A DNA stretch of 55,221 nucleotides. Origin: Variovorax sp. Root318D1. Its GTDB lineage: Bacteria; Pseudomonadota; Gammaproteobacteria; Burkholderiales; Burkholderiaceae_C. Numbering within the stretch: position 1 is the stretch's first letter; each line of letters starts with the position of its first letter. The DNA is taken from contig NZ_LMCQ01000008.1 of the NCBI RefSeq assembly GCF_001424835.1, positions 56,265 to 111,485 on the forward strand, given 5' to 3'. Below are positions 18,251 to 27,196 of this stretch, one piece after another. A model generated the notes under the pieces. That model was not told where the DNA came from, did not search any database, and was given only the letters and a program-made list of their open reading frames with translations. A program made the translations under genes and the position numbers.

Positions 18251-18513
18251 TCGGCAGTCCAGGGCTTGAGGCTCCCCGCGTCGAGCACCTTGATCTGGTC
18301 TTCGACCGCCTGCAGCTTTTCGCGGCAGAAGGCGAGCAGTGCGGCGCCGCGCTGGTAGCTGCCGAGCAGCTGATCGAGCGGCAGTTGGCCGGACTCGAGT
18401 TCTGCAACCAATTGTTCCAACTCCTGGAGCCCGGCTTCGTAGCTGGCCGGCAGCGGCCCGGTGTCGGGCGTGGCGGCCGGGCTGGACGTGGCGGAAGAAG
18501 GAACCTTGGGCAT
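18247..18513 (-). CDS. xseB: Exodeoxyribonuclease VII small subunit
   Basis: This 88-aa protein carries the XseB core (about residues 23-80: [20 protein letters not shown], then [11 protein letters not shown]). It partners XseA, encoded elsewhere, in a nuclease that degrades single-stranded DNA. ATG 18513 gives the normal small size; the frame continues upstream without a better start. It is the first gene of the xseB-ispA-dxs operon. Confidence 0.93.
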   Translation of the reverse strand: MPKVPSSATSSPAATPDTGPLPASYEAGLQELEQLVAELESGQLPLDQLLGSYQRGAALLAFCREKLQAVEDQIKVLDAGSLKPWTAE

Positions 18514-18805
18514 GCGAACGAACGAGTGTGAAATCAAGCATTTTAGGTCGGGGAACCAAAGGGCCGCCGGCCGCCCCGAAGCACGCGGCGGATGGCGGCC
18601 GAACGGGCCACGGGCGTCGGCCACGGCGGTTCGGCGCGGGCATGTGAAAAGCCACGGGCGCTGCGGTGCCCCCTTGGGTACAATCCGAGCTTCCCTTGCC
18701 GGCCACCCCGGCACAACTCTTCGGGCCGTCGCCCCTTCGGACTCCAGACGGCGCCTTCCGTTTTTTCTCTTTTTTCTCCCTGTGGGGAGCTTGGTCAGGT
18801 CCTCC
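18514..18805. promoter_or_regulatory. Divergent intergenic region between xseB and the Rieske oxygenase gene
   Basis: This 292-base gap contains a GCCGG/CCGGC inverted repeat (about 18697-18711). Closer to the oxygenase gene an ACGG...CCGT stem is followed by two runs of six T (about 18759-18778), resembling a weak terminator or attenuator in a leader. GGGGAG lies about 20 bp before the ATG. No small gene with a convincing ribosome binding site was seen. Confidence 0.4.
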
Positions 18806-19945
18806 ATGTCTGATTTAAGTCTTCAACTGCAGCAGGCCGCGAGCCAACTTCCAGTTTCCGCGTACTTCGACGAGTCGCTCTACGCGCGCGAAATGCAAAC
18901 GCTGTTCGCGCAAGGGCCGCGCTACGTGGGCCACCGCCTCGCGGTGCCCGAGTTGGGCAACTTCCACACCCTGCCGCAGGAGCATCAGGGCCGCGCGCTG
19001 GTGCACACGCCCAAGGGTGTCGAACTCATTTCGAACGTCTGCCGGCACCGGCAGGCGCTCATCCTGCAAGGCCGCGGCCAGCTCGACAACCAGACCGGCG
19101 GCAACATCGTCTGCCCGCTGCACCGCTGGACCTACGCGGCCGCCGACCCGCGCGCCACGGGCACGCTCATTGGCGCGCCGCATTTCGACCAGGACCCCTG
19201 CCTCAACCTGCACAACTATCCGCTCACCGAGTGGAACGGCCTGCTGTTCGAGGGCGGCCCGAACGGCGTGGGCCGCGACGTGGCGGCCGACATGGCCGAA
19301 CTCGGCCCGCGCGCCGATCTGGACTTCACGGGCTACGCGCTCGACCGGGTCGAACTGCACGAGTGCAACTACAACTGGAAGACCTTCATCGAGGTCTATC
19401 TCGAGGACTACCACGTCGGCCCGTTCCACCCGGGCCTTGGCAGCTTCGTCACCTGCGACGACCTGCGCTGGGAGTTCAACCGCAACTTCTCGGTGCAAAC
19501 GGTGGGCGTGGCCAACCGGCTCGGCCGCGCGGGCAGCCCCATCTACCAGAAGTGGCAGGAGCAGCTCCTCAAGTACCGCGAGGGCAAGCCGCCCAAGTAC
19601 GGCGCCATCTGGCTCACCTACTACCCGCACGTGATGGTCGAGTGGTATCCGCACGTGCTCACGGTGTCGACGCTGCATCCAGTGAGCCCCACCAAGACCC
19701 TCAACATGGTGGAGTTCTTCTACCCCGAGGAAATCGTCGCGTTCGAGCGCGAGTTTGTCGAGGCCCAGCAGGCCGCCTACATGGAAACCTGCGTGGAAGA
19801 CGACGAGATCGCCGAGCGCATGGATGCCGGCCGCCGCGCTCTCATGCTGCGCGGCGACGACGAGAGCGGCCCCTACCAGAGCCCGATGGAAGACGGCATG
19901 CAGCAGTTCCACGAGTGGTACCGCAGCGCAATGCAGAACGCTTGA
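18806..19945 (+). CDS. Rieske non-heme iron oxygenase alpha-subunit-like protein
   Basis: This 379-aa protein has a Rieske [2Fe-2S] domain (C79-x-H81 and C103-x2-H106, in NVCRHR and NIVCPLHRW). A catalytic mononuclear-iron domain follows, with H203 and H208 in [12 protein letters not shown]. It should oxygenate an organic substrate using electrons from a reductase that is not encoded nearby. ATG 18806 was chosen because it begins a normal N-terminus; the longer frame runs into the gap. Homologues next to xseB-ispA-dxs are common in this bacterial group, suggesting a conserved but undefined role. Confidence 0.85.
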   Translation: MSDLSLQLQQAASQLPVSAYFDESLYAREMQTLFAQGPRYVGHRLAVPELGNFHTLPQEHQGRALVHTPKGVELISNVCRHRQALILQGRGQLDNQTGGNIVCPLHRWTYAAADPRATGTLIGAPHFDQDPCLNLHNYPLTEWNGLLFEGGPNGVGRDVAADMAELGPRADLDFTGYALDRVELHECNYNWKTFIEVYLEDYHVGPFHPGLGSFVTCDDLRWEFNRNFSVQTVGVANRLGRAGSPIYQKWQEQLLKYREGKPPKYGAIWLTYYPHVMVEWYPHVLTVSTLHPVSPTKTLNMVEFFYPEEIVAFEREFVEAQQAAYMETCVEDDEIAERMDAGRRALMLRGDDESGPYQSPMEDGMQQFHEWYRSAMQNA

Positions 19946-19952
19946 ACACATA

Positions 19953-20885
19953 GTGCAAGCACTCTGGATGGTGCTGGGCGCCTTCTTGTTCGCCACCATG
20001 AGCGTGGTGGTCAAGGTGGCATCGGCCTGGTTCAACAGCGGCGAGATGGTGCTCGGACGCGGACTGATCGGCATCGTGTTCCTGTGGCTCCTGTCGCGCA
20101 ATCGCGGTGTCTCGTTGGCCACCCGCTACCCCGGCATGCACGCCTGGCGCAGCACCATCGGCGTGGTGTCGCTGGGTGCATGGTTCTACGCCATCGCCCA
20201 CATGCCGCTGGCCACCGCGGTCACGCTCAACTACATGAGCAGCGTATGGATCGCGGCCTTCCTGGTCGGCGGCACGCTGCTCGCGTGGGTGCCTGTGCCC
20301 GGGCGCGATGGCCGCGTGCAGCGCCCGCCGCTGCAGGGCCCGCTGGTGCTGACGGTGCTCGCGGGTTTCGTGGGCGTGGTGCTGATGCTCAAGCCTTCGG
20401 TCAACGCGAACGAAGGTTTTGCGGGCCTGCTGGGCCTGCTCTCGGGCCTCACCGCGGCGTTTGCCTACATGCAAGTGGTCGCGCTGTCGCGCATCGGCGA
20501 ACCCGAACTTCGCACCGTTTTCTACTTTGCAGTGGGCTCGGCCGTAGCGGGTGCCTTTGCCACCGCCGCCACCGGGTTTTCGGGCGGAGATTCGTGGACG
20601 TGGCAGCATGCGCTGTGGCTGCTGCCGATCGGCCTCTTGGCCGCCCTCGGGCAGCTTTGCATGACGCGCGCCTACGCCACAGCCAAGACACAGGCCGGCA
20701 CGCTGGTGGTGGCAAATCTGCAGTATTCCGGCATTGTCTTTGCGGCGTTCTACAGTGTGGTGCTGTTCGACGATCGCATCGACGCCGCCGGCTGGGCCGG
20801 CATGGCGCTCATCATCGTGAGCGGGATCGCAGCCACCGTGCTGCGCCAGCGCGCAGTACCCAAGGCGCCAGCCGAAGAACACTGA
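19953..20885 (+). CDS. EamA/DMT-family transporter
   Basis: This 310-aa inner-membrane protein has ten hydrophobic helices and two EamA repeats; ATAVTLNYMSSVWIAAFLVG and QAGTLVVANLQYSGIVFAAF are the equivalent helix pairs near the end of each repeat. I chose the GTG at 19953 (QALWMVLGAFLF) because the open frame upstream overlaps the oxygenase gene. It lies 7 bp after the oxygenase stop and is probably cotranscribed with it, perhaps exporting a related metabolite. Confidence 0.82.
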   Translation: MQALWMVLGAFLFATMSVVVKVASAWFNSGEMVLGRGLIGIVFLWLLSRNRGVSLATRYPGMHAWRSTIGVVSLGAWFYAIAHMPLATAVTLNYMSSVWIAAFLVGGTLLAWVPVPGRDGRVQRPPLQGPLVLTVLAGFVGVVLMLKPSVNANEGFAGLLGLLSGLTAAFAYMQVVALSRIGEPELRTVFYFAVGSAVAGAFATAATGFSGGDSWTWQHALWLLPIGLLAALGQLCMTRAYATAKTQAGTLVVANLQYSGIVFAAFYSVVLFDDRIDAAGWAGMALIIVSGIAATVLRQRAVPKAPAEEH

Positions 20886-20922
20886 ACCGTATCGTATTCA
20901 GCGACAACGAAGGAGCCGCACC

Positions 20923-21831
20923 ATGTACACCACCCTCGTCAGCGTCGAACAACTCCAGCAGCTGCAGTCCGGCAGCGTGCCTCTGATGGTCTTCGACTGC
21001 AGCTTCGATCTCATGAAGCCCGAGGCGGGCGCGCAGCAATATGCCGCCGCGCACATTCCGGGTGCCGTGTATGCGAACTTGGACACCGACCTCAGCGCGA
21101 AACATGGCCTGCCTGGCGCACAGGGCGACGTGGTCGTCGCGCGGGATGACGGCGTGCCGGCCTCGGGCGGGCGCCATCCGCTGCCCAGCCGCGAGAAGTT
21201 CGCGGCCTGGTTGTCGAGCGTCGGTTTTTCCAACGACATGCAGGCCGTGGTGTACGACCGCAACGGCGCCAACTACTGCGGCCGCCTCTGGTGGATGCTC
21301 AAGTGGATGGGGCACGACGCGGTCGCCGTGCTCGATGGCGGCCTGCAGGCATGGCAGGCCGCGGGCGGCGAAGTCACGAACCGCGAAGAGCCGACGCACT
21401 TCCAGTCGAACTTCGTGCCGGGCGAGCCGCTGGCAAAGCTCGCGACCACCGACGCCGTGGTGCGCCGGCTCGGCCAGCCTGACCAGAACCTGATCGACGC
21501 GAGAGCCGCCGCACGATATCGCGGCGAGGTGGAACCTCTGGACCCGATCGCGGGTCACATCCCCGGGGCTATCAATCGGCCCTTCGCCGAAAACCTCGGC
21601 CCCGACGGCAAGTTCAAGCCGGCATCGCAATTGCGTGCCGAGTTCGAAGCGCTGCTCGCGGGACGCGATCCGGCGACGGTCGTCCACCAATGCGGCAGCG
21701 GCGTGAGTGCTGTGCCCAACCTGCTTGCAATGCAGATCGCCGGACTGGGGACCACTGCGCTCTATGCCGGCAGCTGGAGCGAATGGAGCAACACGCCGGG
21801 GCTGCCGACCCGGCAAGGCGCAGAACCATGA
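20923..21831 (+). CDS. sseA: Sulfurtransferase (thiosulfate / 3-mercaptopyruvate type, two rhodanese domains)
   Basis: This 302-aa enzyme has two rhodanese domains: an inactive N-terminal one with DGGLQAWQAAGG and a catalytic C-terminal one with the persulfide-forming C257 in HQCGSGVSA. CGSGVTA-type loops favour 3-mercaptopyruvate over thiosulfate. The linker signature DARAAARYRGEVEP is present. GAAGGAG precedes the ATG. Its stop overlaps the start of the next gene by 4 bp (ATGA), which couples it to the metal-uptake-like operon. Confidence 0.9.
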   Translation: MYTTLVSVEQLQQLQSGSVPLMVFDCSFDLMKPEAGAQQYAAAHIPGAVYANLDTDLSAKHGLPGAQGDVVVARDDGVPASGGRHPLPSREKFAAWLSSVGFSNDMQAVVYDRNGANYCGRLWWMLKWMGHDAVAVLDGGLQAWQAAGGEVTNREEPTHFQSNFVPGEPLAKLATTDAVVRRLGQPDQNLIDARAAARYRGEVEPLDPIAGHIPGAINRPFAENLGPDGKFKPASQLRAEFEALLAGRDPATVVHQCGSGVSAVPNLLAMQIAGLGTTALYAGSWSEWSNTPGLPTRQGAEP

Positions 21832-22412
21832 ATCAGACCCGACTTCGACGACGCATTTCATCCGGCTTTGCAATTGCCGCGGCATTCCTCGCAGCCGCCC
21901 CATTTCTTTCAGCACAGGCCCAGCAGCAGCATGCGCACGTGCACGGTCAGCTCAAGCTCGACGTGGCCATTGACGGCCCCACGGTCGTGATCAGCATGGA
22001 ATCGCCGCTCGACAACATCGTAGGCTTCGAACGAGCACCAAAGACCGATGCCGAGAAAAAGACCGCCGAAGACGCAATCGCCCAGCTGCGCGCGGCGGAC
22101 AAGCTCTTTGCGATCGACCCGGCAGCCAACTGCAAGCTCGGTCCGGTCGACCTGCGCTCCAGCGCGCTCGGCCTCGGCAAGCCGGATGCGAGCGAGCCCG
22201 AGGGCCATGCAGACCTCGATGCGGCCTTCTCGTTCAATTGCACCAATGCGGCCGCGGCAAAATTCATCGACGTGAATCTTTTCGCCGCCTTCAAGGGCAC
22301 GCGCCAGATCGATGCACAGATCGCGTCGGCGCAAGGCCAGTTCAAGCGCCAGCTCAAGCGCCCCGCCGGTGCGCAGGCCGCGCAGCCGGTGCGCTTGAGT
22401 TGGGGCAAGTAA
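21828..22412 (+). CDS. ZrgA-type DUF2796 periplasmic protein, probable zinc-uptake component
   Basis: This 194-aa exported protein has a signal peptide (about residues 1-31, ending SAQAQ). The mature protein begins with HAHVHGQLKLDVAIDG, the His-rich opening of the DUF2796 family. That family includes ZrgA of Vibrio cholerae, part of a zinc uptake system. Two cysteines (CKLG and NCTN) may form a disulfide. The ATG overlaps the sseA stop. Role in zinc handling is inferred from family and from the ABC genes that follow. Confidence 0.8.
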   Translation: MNQTRLRRRISSGFAIAAAFLAAAPFLSAQAQQQHAHVHGQLKLDVAIDGPTVVISMESPLDNIVGFERAPKTDAEKKTAEDAIAQLRAADKLFAIDPAANCKLGPVDLRSSALGLGKPDASEPEGHADLDAAFSFNCTNAAAAKFIDVNLFAAFKGTRQIDAQIASAQGQFKRQLKRPAGAQAAQPVRLSWGK

Positions 22413-22416
22413 GGCC

Positions 22417-23163
22417 GTGAGCACCGCCCCCCAGGGCGAGTCGTCTGCACTGCGCGTGGTGCTCGCCGTCGAAGCACTGCGCTTCGCGTGGCCCGGCATG
22501 AAGGCGCCGTGTATCGACATCGAGGCCTTTCGCATCACGGCCGGCGAGTCGGTCTTTCTGCACGGACCGAGCGGCTGCGGCAAGAGCACGCTGCTGTCCC
22601 TCCTGGCCGGCGTGCTGGTGGCCGATGAAGGCCGGGTCACGCTGCTGGGGCACGACTGGTCCAAGCTTTCCGGCGCCGCGCGCGACCGCAGCCGCGTGGC
22701 GCACGTGGGATACATCTTTCAGCAGTTCAACCTGCTGCCATACCTGAGCGTGCTCGACAACGTGCTGCTGCCGTGCCGCTTCTCGCAGCGGCGCGAGTCG
22801 CAGGCTGCGCGCGGCGGCAGCTCGCGTGAACAAGCAGAACACCTGCTCGACCAGATGGGACTCGACCGACATCTGTGGAAACGACAGGCCATGCAGCTCT
22901 CGGTCGGCCAGCAGCAGCGCGTGGCCGCGGCGCGCGCGCTCATCGGCCAGCCCGAAGTGGTGATTGCCGATGAGCCCACTTCAGCGCTCGACGAAGACAG
23001 GCGCGAAGCCTTCCTCGACGTGCTGCTGACGGCCTGCTTGGTGAACCACAGTGCGCTGGTGTTCGTGAGCCACGACCAGCGCATCGCGCAGCGCTTTGCG
23101 CGGCATGTGCTGCTGCCCGAAATCAACCGCGCGGCTTCGGCTGCGATGGCGGTGGACGCATGA
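22417..23163 (+). CDS. LolD/MacB-like ABC transporter ATP-binding protein
   Basis: This 248-aa ATPase has Walker A GPSGCGKS (about residues 50-57), Q-loop FQQFNLLPYLSV, signature LSVGQQQRVAAARAL and Walker B VVIADEPTSALD. The LolD/MacB subfamily works with FtsX-type permeases, as encoded next door. The GTG start lies 4 bp after the previous stop. It should power the operon's transporter on the cytoplasmic side. Confidence 0.88.
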   Translation: MSTAPQGESSALRVVLAVEALRFAWPGMKAPCIDIEAFRITAGESVFLHGPSGCGKSTLLSLLAGVLVADEGRVTLLGHDWSKLSGAARDRSRVAHVGYIFQQFNLLPYLSVLDNVLLPCRFSQRRESQAARGGSSREQAEHLLDQMGLDRHLWKRQAMQLSVGQQQRVAAARALIGQPEVVIADEPTSALDEDRREAFLDVLLTACLVNHSALVFVSHDQRIAQRFARHVLLPEINRAASAAMAVDA

Positions 23164-23173
23164 AGGCCTGCCG

Positions 23174-24436
23174 ATGAGAGCACTTTTTTCGATCGCCTGG
23201 CACAGCGCCTGGAACCGGCGCTTCACGCTGGCGCTCACGGTGTTCTCGATTGCGCTGTCGACCTTTCTGCTGCTCGGCGTCGAACGCATACGCACCGAGC
23301 TGCGCGAGAACTTCGCATCGTCCGTATCGGGCACCGACCTGATCGTGGGCGCACGCACGGGCTCCACGCAGCTGCTGCTGTATTCGGTGTTCCGCATCGG
23401 CGCGGCCACCAACAACATCTCGTGGAAGAGCGTGCAGGCGCTGGCCGCGCACCAGGGCGTCGACTGGGTGGTGCCACTCTCGCTCGGCGACTCGCACCGC
23501 GGCTTCGCGGTGCTCGCCACCTCGCCCGAATACTTCAGCCGTTTTCGCTATGGCGACCGCCAGCAGTTGAAGCTGCGTGAAGGCAAGCCCTTCAGCGAAC
23601 TGTTCGACGCGGTGGTGGGCGCCGAAGTGGCCGACAAGCTCGGATACCACGTCGGCCAAAGGATCACACTCGCGCACGGCAGCGGCGAGCTCAACACGGC
23701 CGAACATGCCGACAAGCCCTTCACGGTGGTCGGCGTGCTCGCGCGCACCGGCACGCCGGTCGACCGCACGGTGCACATCGGGCTCGAAGCAATGGAAGCC
23801 ATTCACCTCGAATGGGTGGGCGGCGCGCCGATGCCGGGCGTCAAGATTCCGGCCGAACAGGTGCGCAAGTTCGACCTCACGCCCAAGAACGTGACGGCCG
23901 CACTCGTGGGCCTGAAAAATCGCGCCGCCGTGTTCGGCGTTCAACGCTGGATTTCCACCTACACCGGCGAACCGCTGATGGCCATCCTGCCGGGCGTGGC
24001 GCTCGACGAACTCTGGAGCGTGATCGGCATCGGCGAGAACGCCTTGCTGCTCATGTCGGCGCTGGTTGCGCTGGTCAGCCTTGCGGGCCTTGTCTCCGTG
24101 GTGATGGCGGGGCTGAACGAAAGACGTCGCGAACTGGCCGTGCTGCGTGCCGTTGGCGCCAGCCTGCGCCATGTGCTGGCACTGCTTGCGCTCGAAGGGG
24201 CCATGGTGACCGTGCTGGGCGTGGCCTTTGGGGTGGTGATGGCCGTGCTCGGCATCGCCCTGCTCGCGCCATGGCTGCAGTCGCAGTTCGGACTGACATT
24301 GAGCCTTTCAGAACCTACACTGAATGAATGGCTGCTGATGGGAAGCCTACTGGTGGCGGGTTGGTTCGCAAGCCTTTTGCCCGGCATCCGCGCCTACCGG
24401 CTTTCTCTTGCCGACGGCCTCTCTCCGAGGATTTGA
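23174..24436 (+). CDS. FtsX/MacB-like ABC transporter permease
   Basis: This 420-aa membrane protein has the FtsX layout: one N-terminal helix (about residues 15-35), a large periplasmic domain (about 40-280) and three C-terminal helices. The cytoplasmic coupling motif LNERRRELAVLRAVGA (about 315-330) is typical. ATG 23174 follows the ATPase stop by 10 bp. With the ATPase and the ZrgA- and DUF3299-type exported proteins it forms a likely envelope transport or lipoprotein-handling complex tied to metal uptake. Confidence 0.87.
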   Translation: MRALFSIAWHSAWNRRFTLALTVFSIALSTFLLLGVERIRTELRENFASSVSGTDLIVGARTGSTQLLLYSVFRIGAATNNISWKSVQALAAHQGVDWVVPLSLGDSHRGFAVLATSPEYFSRFRYGDRQQLKLREGKPFSELFDAVVGAEVADKLGYHVGQRITLAHGSGELNTAEHADKPFTVVGVLARTGTPVDRTVHIGLEAMEAIHLEWVGGAPMPGVKIPAEQVRKFDLTPKNVTAALVGLKNRAAVFGVQRWISTYTGEPLMAILPGVALDELWSVIGIGENALLLMSALVALVSLAGLVSVVMAGLNERRRELAVLRAVGASLRHVLALLALEGAMVTVLGVAFGVVMAVLGIALLAPWLQSQFGLTLSLSEPTLNEWLLMGSLLVAGWFASLLPGIRAYRLSLADGLSPRI

Positions 24437-24440
24437 AACC

Positions 24441-25079
24441 ATGCGCATCGCAAAGAAGACACCTACGCTCCGAGCTTTTTCCCGGCTTTCGATGCTGCTC
24501 GCCGGCGCCGGCCTCGCTGCTGCCACATGGGCCGCCGAACCCGCGCCCAAGGACACGACCGCATCGAACCCGCTCGGCGGCAAGGCTGCGCCGCCTGCTG
24601 TGGCCAAGGCCGCTCCGGGCCAGCCCCGACAGATCACCTGGGAAGAGCTGGTGCCCAAGGACTGGGATCCGGCCAAGGAATTCAAGGGCATGGACCTGAG
24701 CGCACTCAACGACGGCGACCCGCGCGCCAACGAGCTGCTCATGAAGATGCAGGAGGTGTCGAACAACGCGCCGACCAACCCGGCCATGAACGGCGCGGAC
24801 ATCAAGATCCCGGGATTCATCGTGCCGCTTGAAGAGGCCAAGGGCGAGGTGACCGAGTTCCTGCTCGTGCCGTACTTCGGTGCCTGCATCCACACGCCGC
24901 CGCCGCCGGCCAACCAGATCCTGCACGTGGTCACGCCAAAGGGCGCCAAGTTCCGCGCCATGGACACGGTGTGGGTCACCGGCAAGCTGAAGACGCTGCG
25001 CAACGATTCGATGATGGGCGTGAGCGGCTATCACGTGGACGCGACCAGCGTCACCAAGTACACAGGCGGCGCCAAGTAG
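24441..25079 (+). CDS. DUF3299 exported protein
   Basis: This 212-aa protein has a signal peptide (about residues 1-31, ending ATWAAE). A Pro/Ala-rich linker and a DUF3299 domain follow (about 62-212: TWEELVPKDWDP, IPGFIVPLEEAKGEVTEFLL, YFGACIHTPPPPANQ). The conserved CIHTPPPPANQ segment, with one Cys and one His, could bind metal. It starts 4 bp after the permease stop and ends the operon. The molecular role is unknown. Confidence 0.8.
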   Translation: MRIAKKTPTLRAFSRLSMLLAGAGLAAATWAAEPAPKDTTASNPLGGKAAPPAVAKAAPGQPRQITWEELVPKDWDPAKEFKGMDLSALNDGDPRANELLMKMQEVSNNAPTNPAMNGADIKIPGFIVPLEEAKGEVTEFLLVPYFGACIHTPPPPANQILHVVTPKGAKFRAMDTVWVTGKLKTLRNDSMMGVSGYHVDATSVTKYTGGAK

Positions 25080-25228
25080 CCCTGTCCTGTGGTTCTGCGC
25101 CGACAAGGCGGGCGGCGCAGCACCGACACAGACCGTTGCATCGTCGATGCAAGCTGGCGTCGTCGCCACCGGTGGCGCGCCGTTGAAGAGTTTCGAGGGC
25201 GTGACCTCTACGCCCACAGGAACTTTAG

Positions 25229-27178
25229 ATGACAACATCATTCCGCCGCACGCCCACCGCGCGGCTCCTGACGATCTCGCTGTGCATCAGCGCGCTCGCC
25301 ATCGCCGGCTGCAACAAGACCGACACCACGCCTGCCGTCCAGGCACCTGCGCCTCCAGCGGCCGTTGCACCCGCACCCGTACCTGCACCCGCCGCTCCAG
25401 CGCCTGCAGCCTACACGCCGCCTTCGGCCGAGCAGCTCTACCAGCTTGTCGCTCCCATCGCGCTGTATCCCGACAAGCTGGTGGCGCAGGTGCTGGCCGG
25501 CGCCACCTATCCGGACCAGGTTACCGCCGCGCATGGCTGGCTCGCGCAGAACACTTCACTCAAGGGCGGACCGCTCGCTGACGCAGCCAACCAGCAGCCC
25601 TGGGATCCGAGCGTCAAGTCGCTCACGGCATTCCGCCCGGTGCTGGACCAGATGGCCGGCAACATCGCGTGGACCGAGGCGCTCGGCCAGGCCTACTACA
25701 ACGATCCGGCCGATGTGATGAACGCCATCCAGGTGATGCGCCAGCGCGCATCGGCGGCGGGGCGGCTCAAGAACAACGACAAGCTGCGCGTGGCGCGCGC
25801 CGCGGCACCGCAGAACTACACACCGGCGCCCGACGTGCAGCCCATCTACGCCGGCCCCGCCGTGATCGAGCCACCGCCGCAGTTCATCACCATCGAGCCT
25901 GCGCGGCCGGACGTGGTGTATGTGCCGAGCTATGACCCACAGCGGATCTACGGCGAGCCGGTGCCCGTGTACCCCGGCTATGCGTATGCCCCGCCGGTCG
26001 AGGTTGCGCCCGGCTACAGCCGCGGCCAGGTGGCGGCGGCCGGGGCATTCACCTTCGGGCTCGGCGTGGTCGTGGGGGCCGCGCTCGAACGCCACGACTG
26101 GGGCTGGCGTTCATGGGACGTGAACTGGGGCGCGCCGCGCTACCGCGACAGCGACCGGAACCGCGCGGTGCAACCGGCCTACGCCCGGCCTGCCGTGGTC
26201 TACAACAACAGCACGTACATCTCGCGTTCGACGACGGTGGTCAACAACGTGCGGAATGTCTACAACATCAACAACAACGCGCCGCGCGGCGTGCCGCCTG
26301 GCACTCCCGCGGCCAATTTCGCGGGCGCTCCGGGCTTGGTTCAGCAACGAAACGCGCAACTGGCGCAGCAAGAGCAACAACAGCAAGCCCGGCAGCAGCA
26401 GCCACAACAGGCCTTCATGCGCCAGCAGCAGGAGCAGCAACAAGCCGGGCAGCAGGCGCAGCAGTTGCAGGCACGCCAACGCCAGCAGGAACAACAGGAG
26501 CGACAGGCTCGTCTTCAACAGCAACAGCAGCAAGACCGGCTGCAGCGCCAGCAAGCGCAACGGACGCAGCAGGCTCAGCAACAAGCACAACAACAACAGG
26601 AGCGGCAGGCCCGGCAGCAGGCGCGCAACGGTCCTCCGCAAGCACCGCAGGCCCTGCTTCAACAACAACAACAACAACAAAAGCAACAGGACCAGGCGCG
26701 ACGGCAACAGGCCCAGGAGCAACAGGCGCGCGCTGCCAGTCAGCAGGCTCAACGGCAACAGCACCAACAGGCCATGCAGGAGCGCCAGCAACAAAGGCAG
26801 TCGGCGCAGCAGGAGCAAGCACGGCGGCAGCAGATGCAGCAGCAACAGCAAGCCCAGCAGCAGGCCCGCGTGGCCCAGCAACAGCAGGCTCAACAGCAAC
26901 AGATGCAGCGGCAACAGGCGCAGCAGCAGGCCCGACAACAGCAGCAGCAAGAGCAGATGCAGCGGCAGCAGCAACAGGCGCAGGCCGCGCGCCAGCAACA
27001 GCAACAACAGTTGGCGGTGCAGCAACAGCATCAGCAACGCCAGCAGCAGGCGCAGCAGCAGCAGATCCGCCAGCAACAACAACAGCAACAGGCCCAGCAG
27101 CATGCGGCCGCCGCCGCCGCGGCAGCCCATCGCCGTCCGCCCGGCCGACCGGGCGAACCGCCTAAGGACCAGCCCTGA
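25229..27178 (+). CDS. DUF3300 lipoprotein with a long glutamine-rich C-terminal tail
   Basis: This 649-aa protein begins with a lipoprotein signal ending in the lipobox LAIAGC. A Pro/Ala linker follows, then the DUF3300 domain (about residues 65-270: ELYQLVAPIALYPDKL-type start, VVYVPSYDPQRIYG). A short Asn-rich stretch lies near 330-350. From about residue 370 to 625 the protein is almost entirely Gln with Ala and Arg, ending in an alanine run and a basic Pro-rich tail. The tail looks like an extended or coiled, wall- or polymer-binding segment. The function is unknown. Confidence 0.82.
   Translation: MTTSFRRTPTARLLTISLCISALAIAGCNKTDTTPAVQAPAPPAAVAPAPVPAPAAPAPAAYTPPSAEQLYQLVAPIALYPDKLVAQVLAGATYPDQVTAAHGWLAQNTSLKGGPLADAANQQPWDPSVKSLTAFRPVLDQMAGNIAWTEALGQAYYNDPADVMNAIQVMRQRASAAGRLKNNDKLRVARAAAPQNYTPAPDVQPIYAGPAVIEPPPQFITIEPARPDVVYVPSYDPQRIYGEPVPVYPGYAYAPPVEVAPGYSRGQVAAAGAFTFGLGVVVGAALERHDWGWRSWDVNWGAPRYRDSDRNRAVQPAYARPAVVYNNSTYISRSTTVVNNVRNVYNINNNAPRGVPPGTPAANFAGAPGLVQQRNAQLAQQEQQQQARQQQPQQAFMRQQQEQQQAGQQAQQLQARQRQQEQQERQARLQQQQQQDRLQRQQAQRTQQAQQQAQQQQERQARQQARNGPPQAPQALLQQQQQQQKQQDQARRQQAQEQQARAASQQAQRQQHQQAMQERQQQRQSAQQEQARRQQMQQQQQAQQQARVAQQQQAQQQQMQRQQAQQQARQQQQQEQMQRQQQQAQAARQQQQQQLAVQQQHQQRQQQAQQQQIRQQQQQQQAQQHAAAAAAAAHRRPPGRPGEPPKDQP
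26338..27105 (+). repeat. Low-complexity CAG/CAA-rich coding tract
   Basis: About 770 bases encode the glutamine-rich tail with mixed CAG and CAA codons broken by GCN and CGN codons. The pattern is degenerate, with no exact long tandem unit, so it is less prone to slippage than a pure CAG array. The opposite strand reads as a long leucine-rich frame, which is only its shadow. Confidence 0.85.
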
Positions 27179-27196
27179 CGCGCGGGGCGCGAACCC

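Noticed and set aside
26338..27105. CRISPR or tandem-repeat array
   Set aside because: The repeats are degenerate, in frame and coding; there are no spacers of even length and no cas genes.
26111..27130. Leucine-rich minus-strand frame opposite the Gln-rich tail
   Set aside because: CAG/CAA repeats read backwards give CTG/TTG leucine codons; there is no independent start signal.
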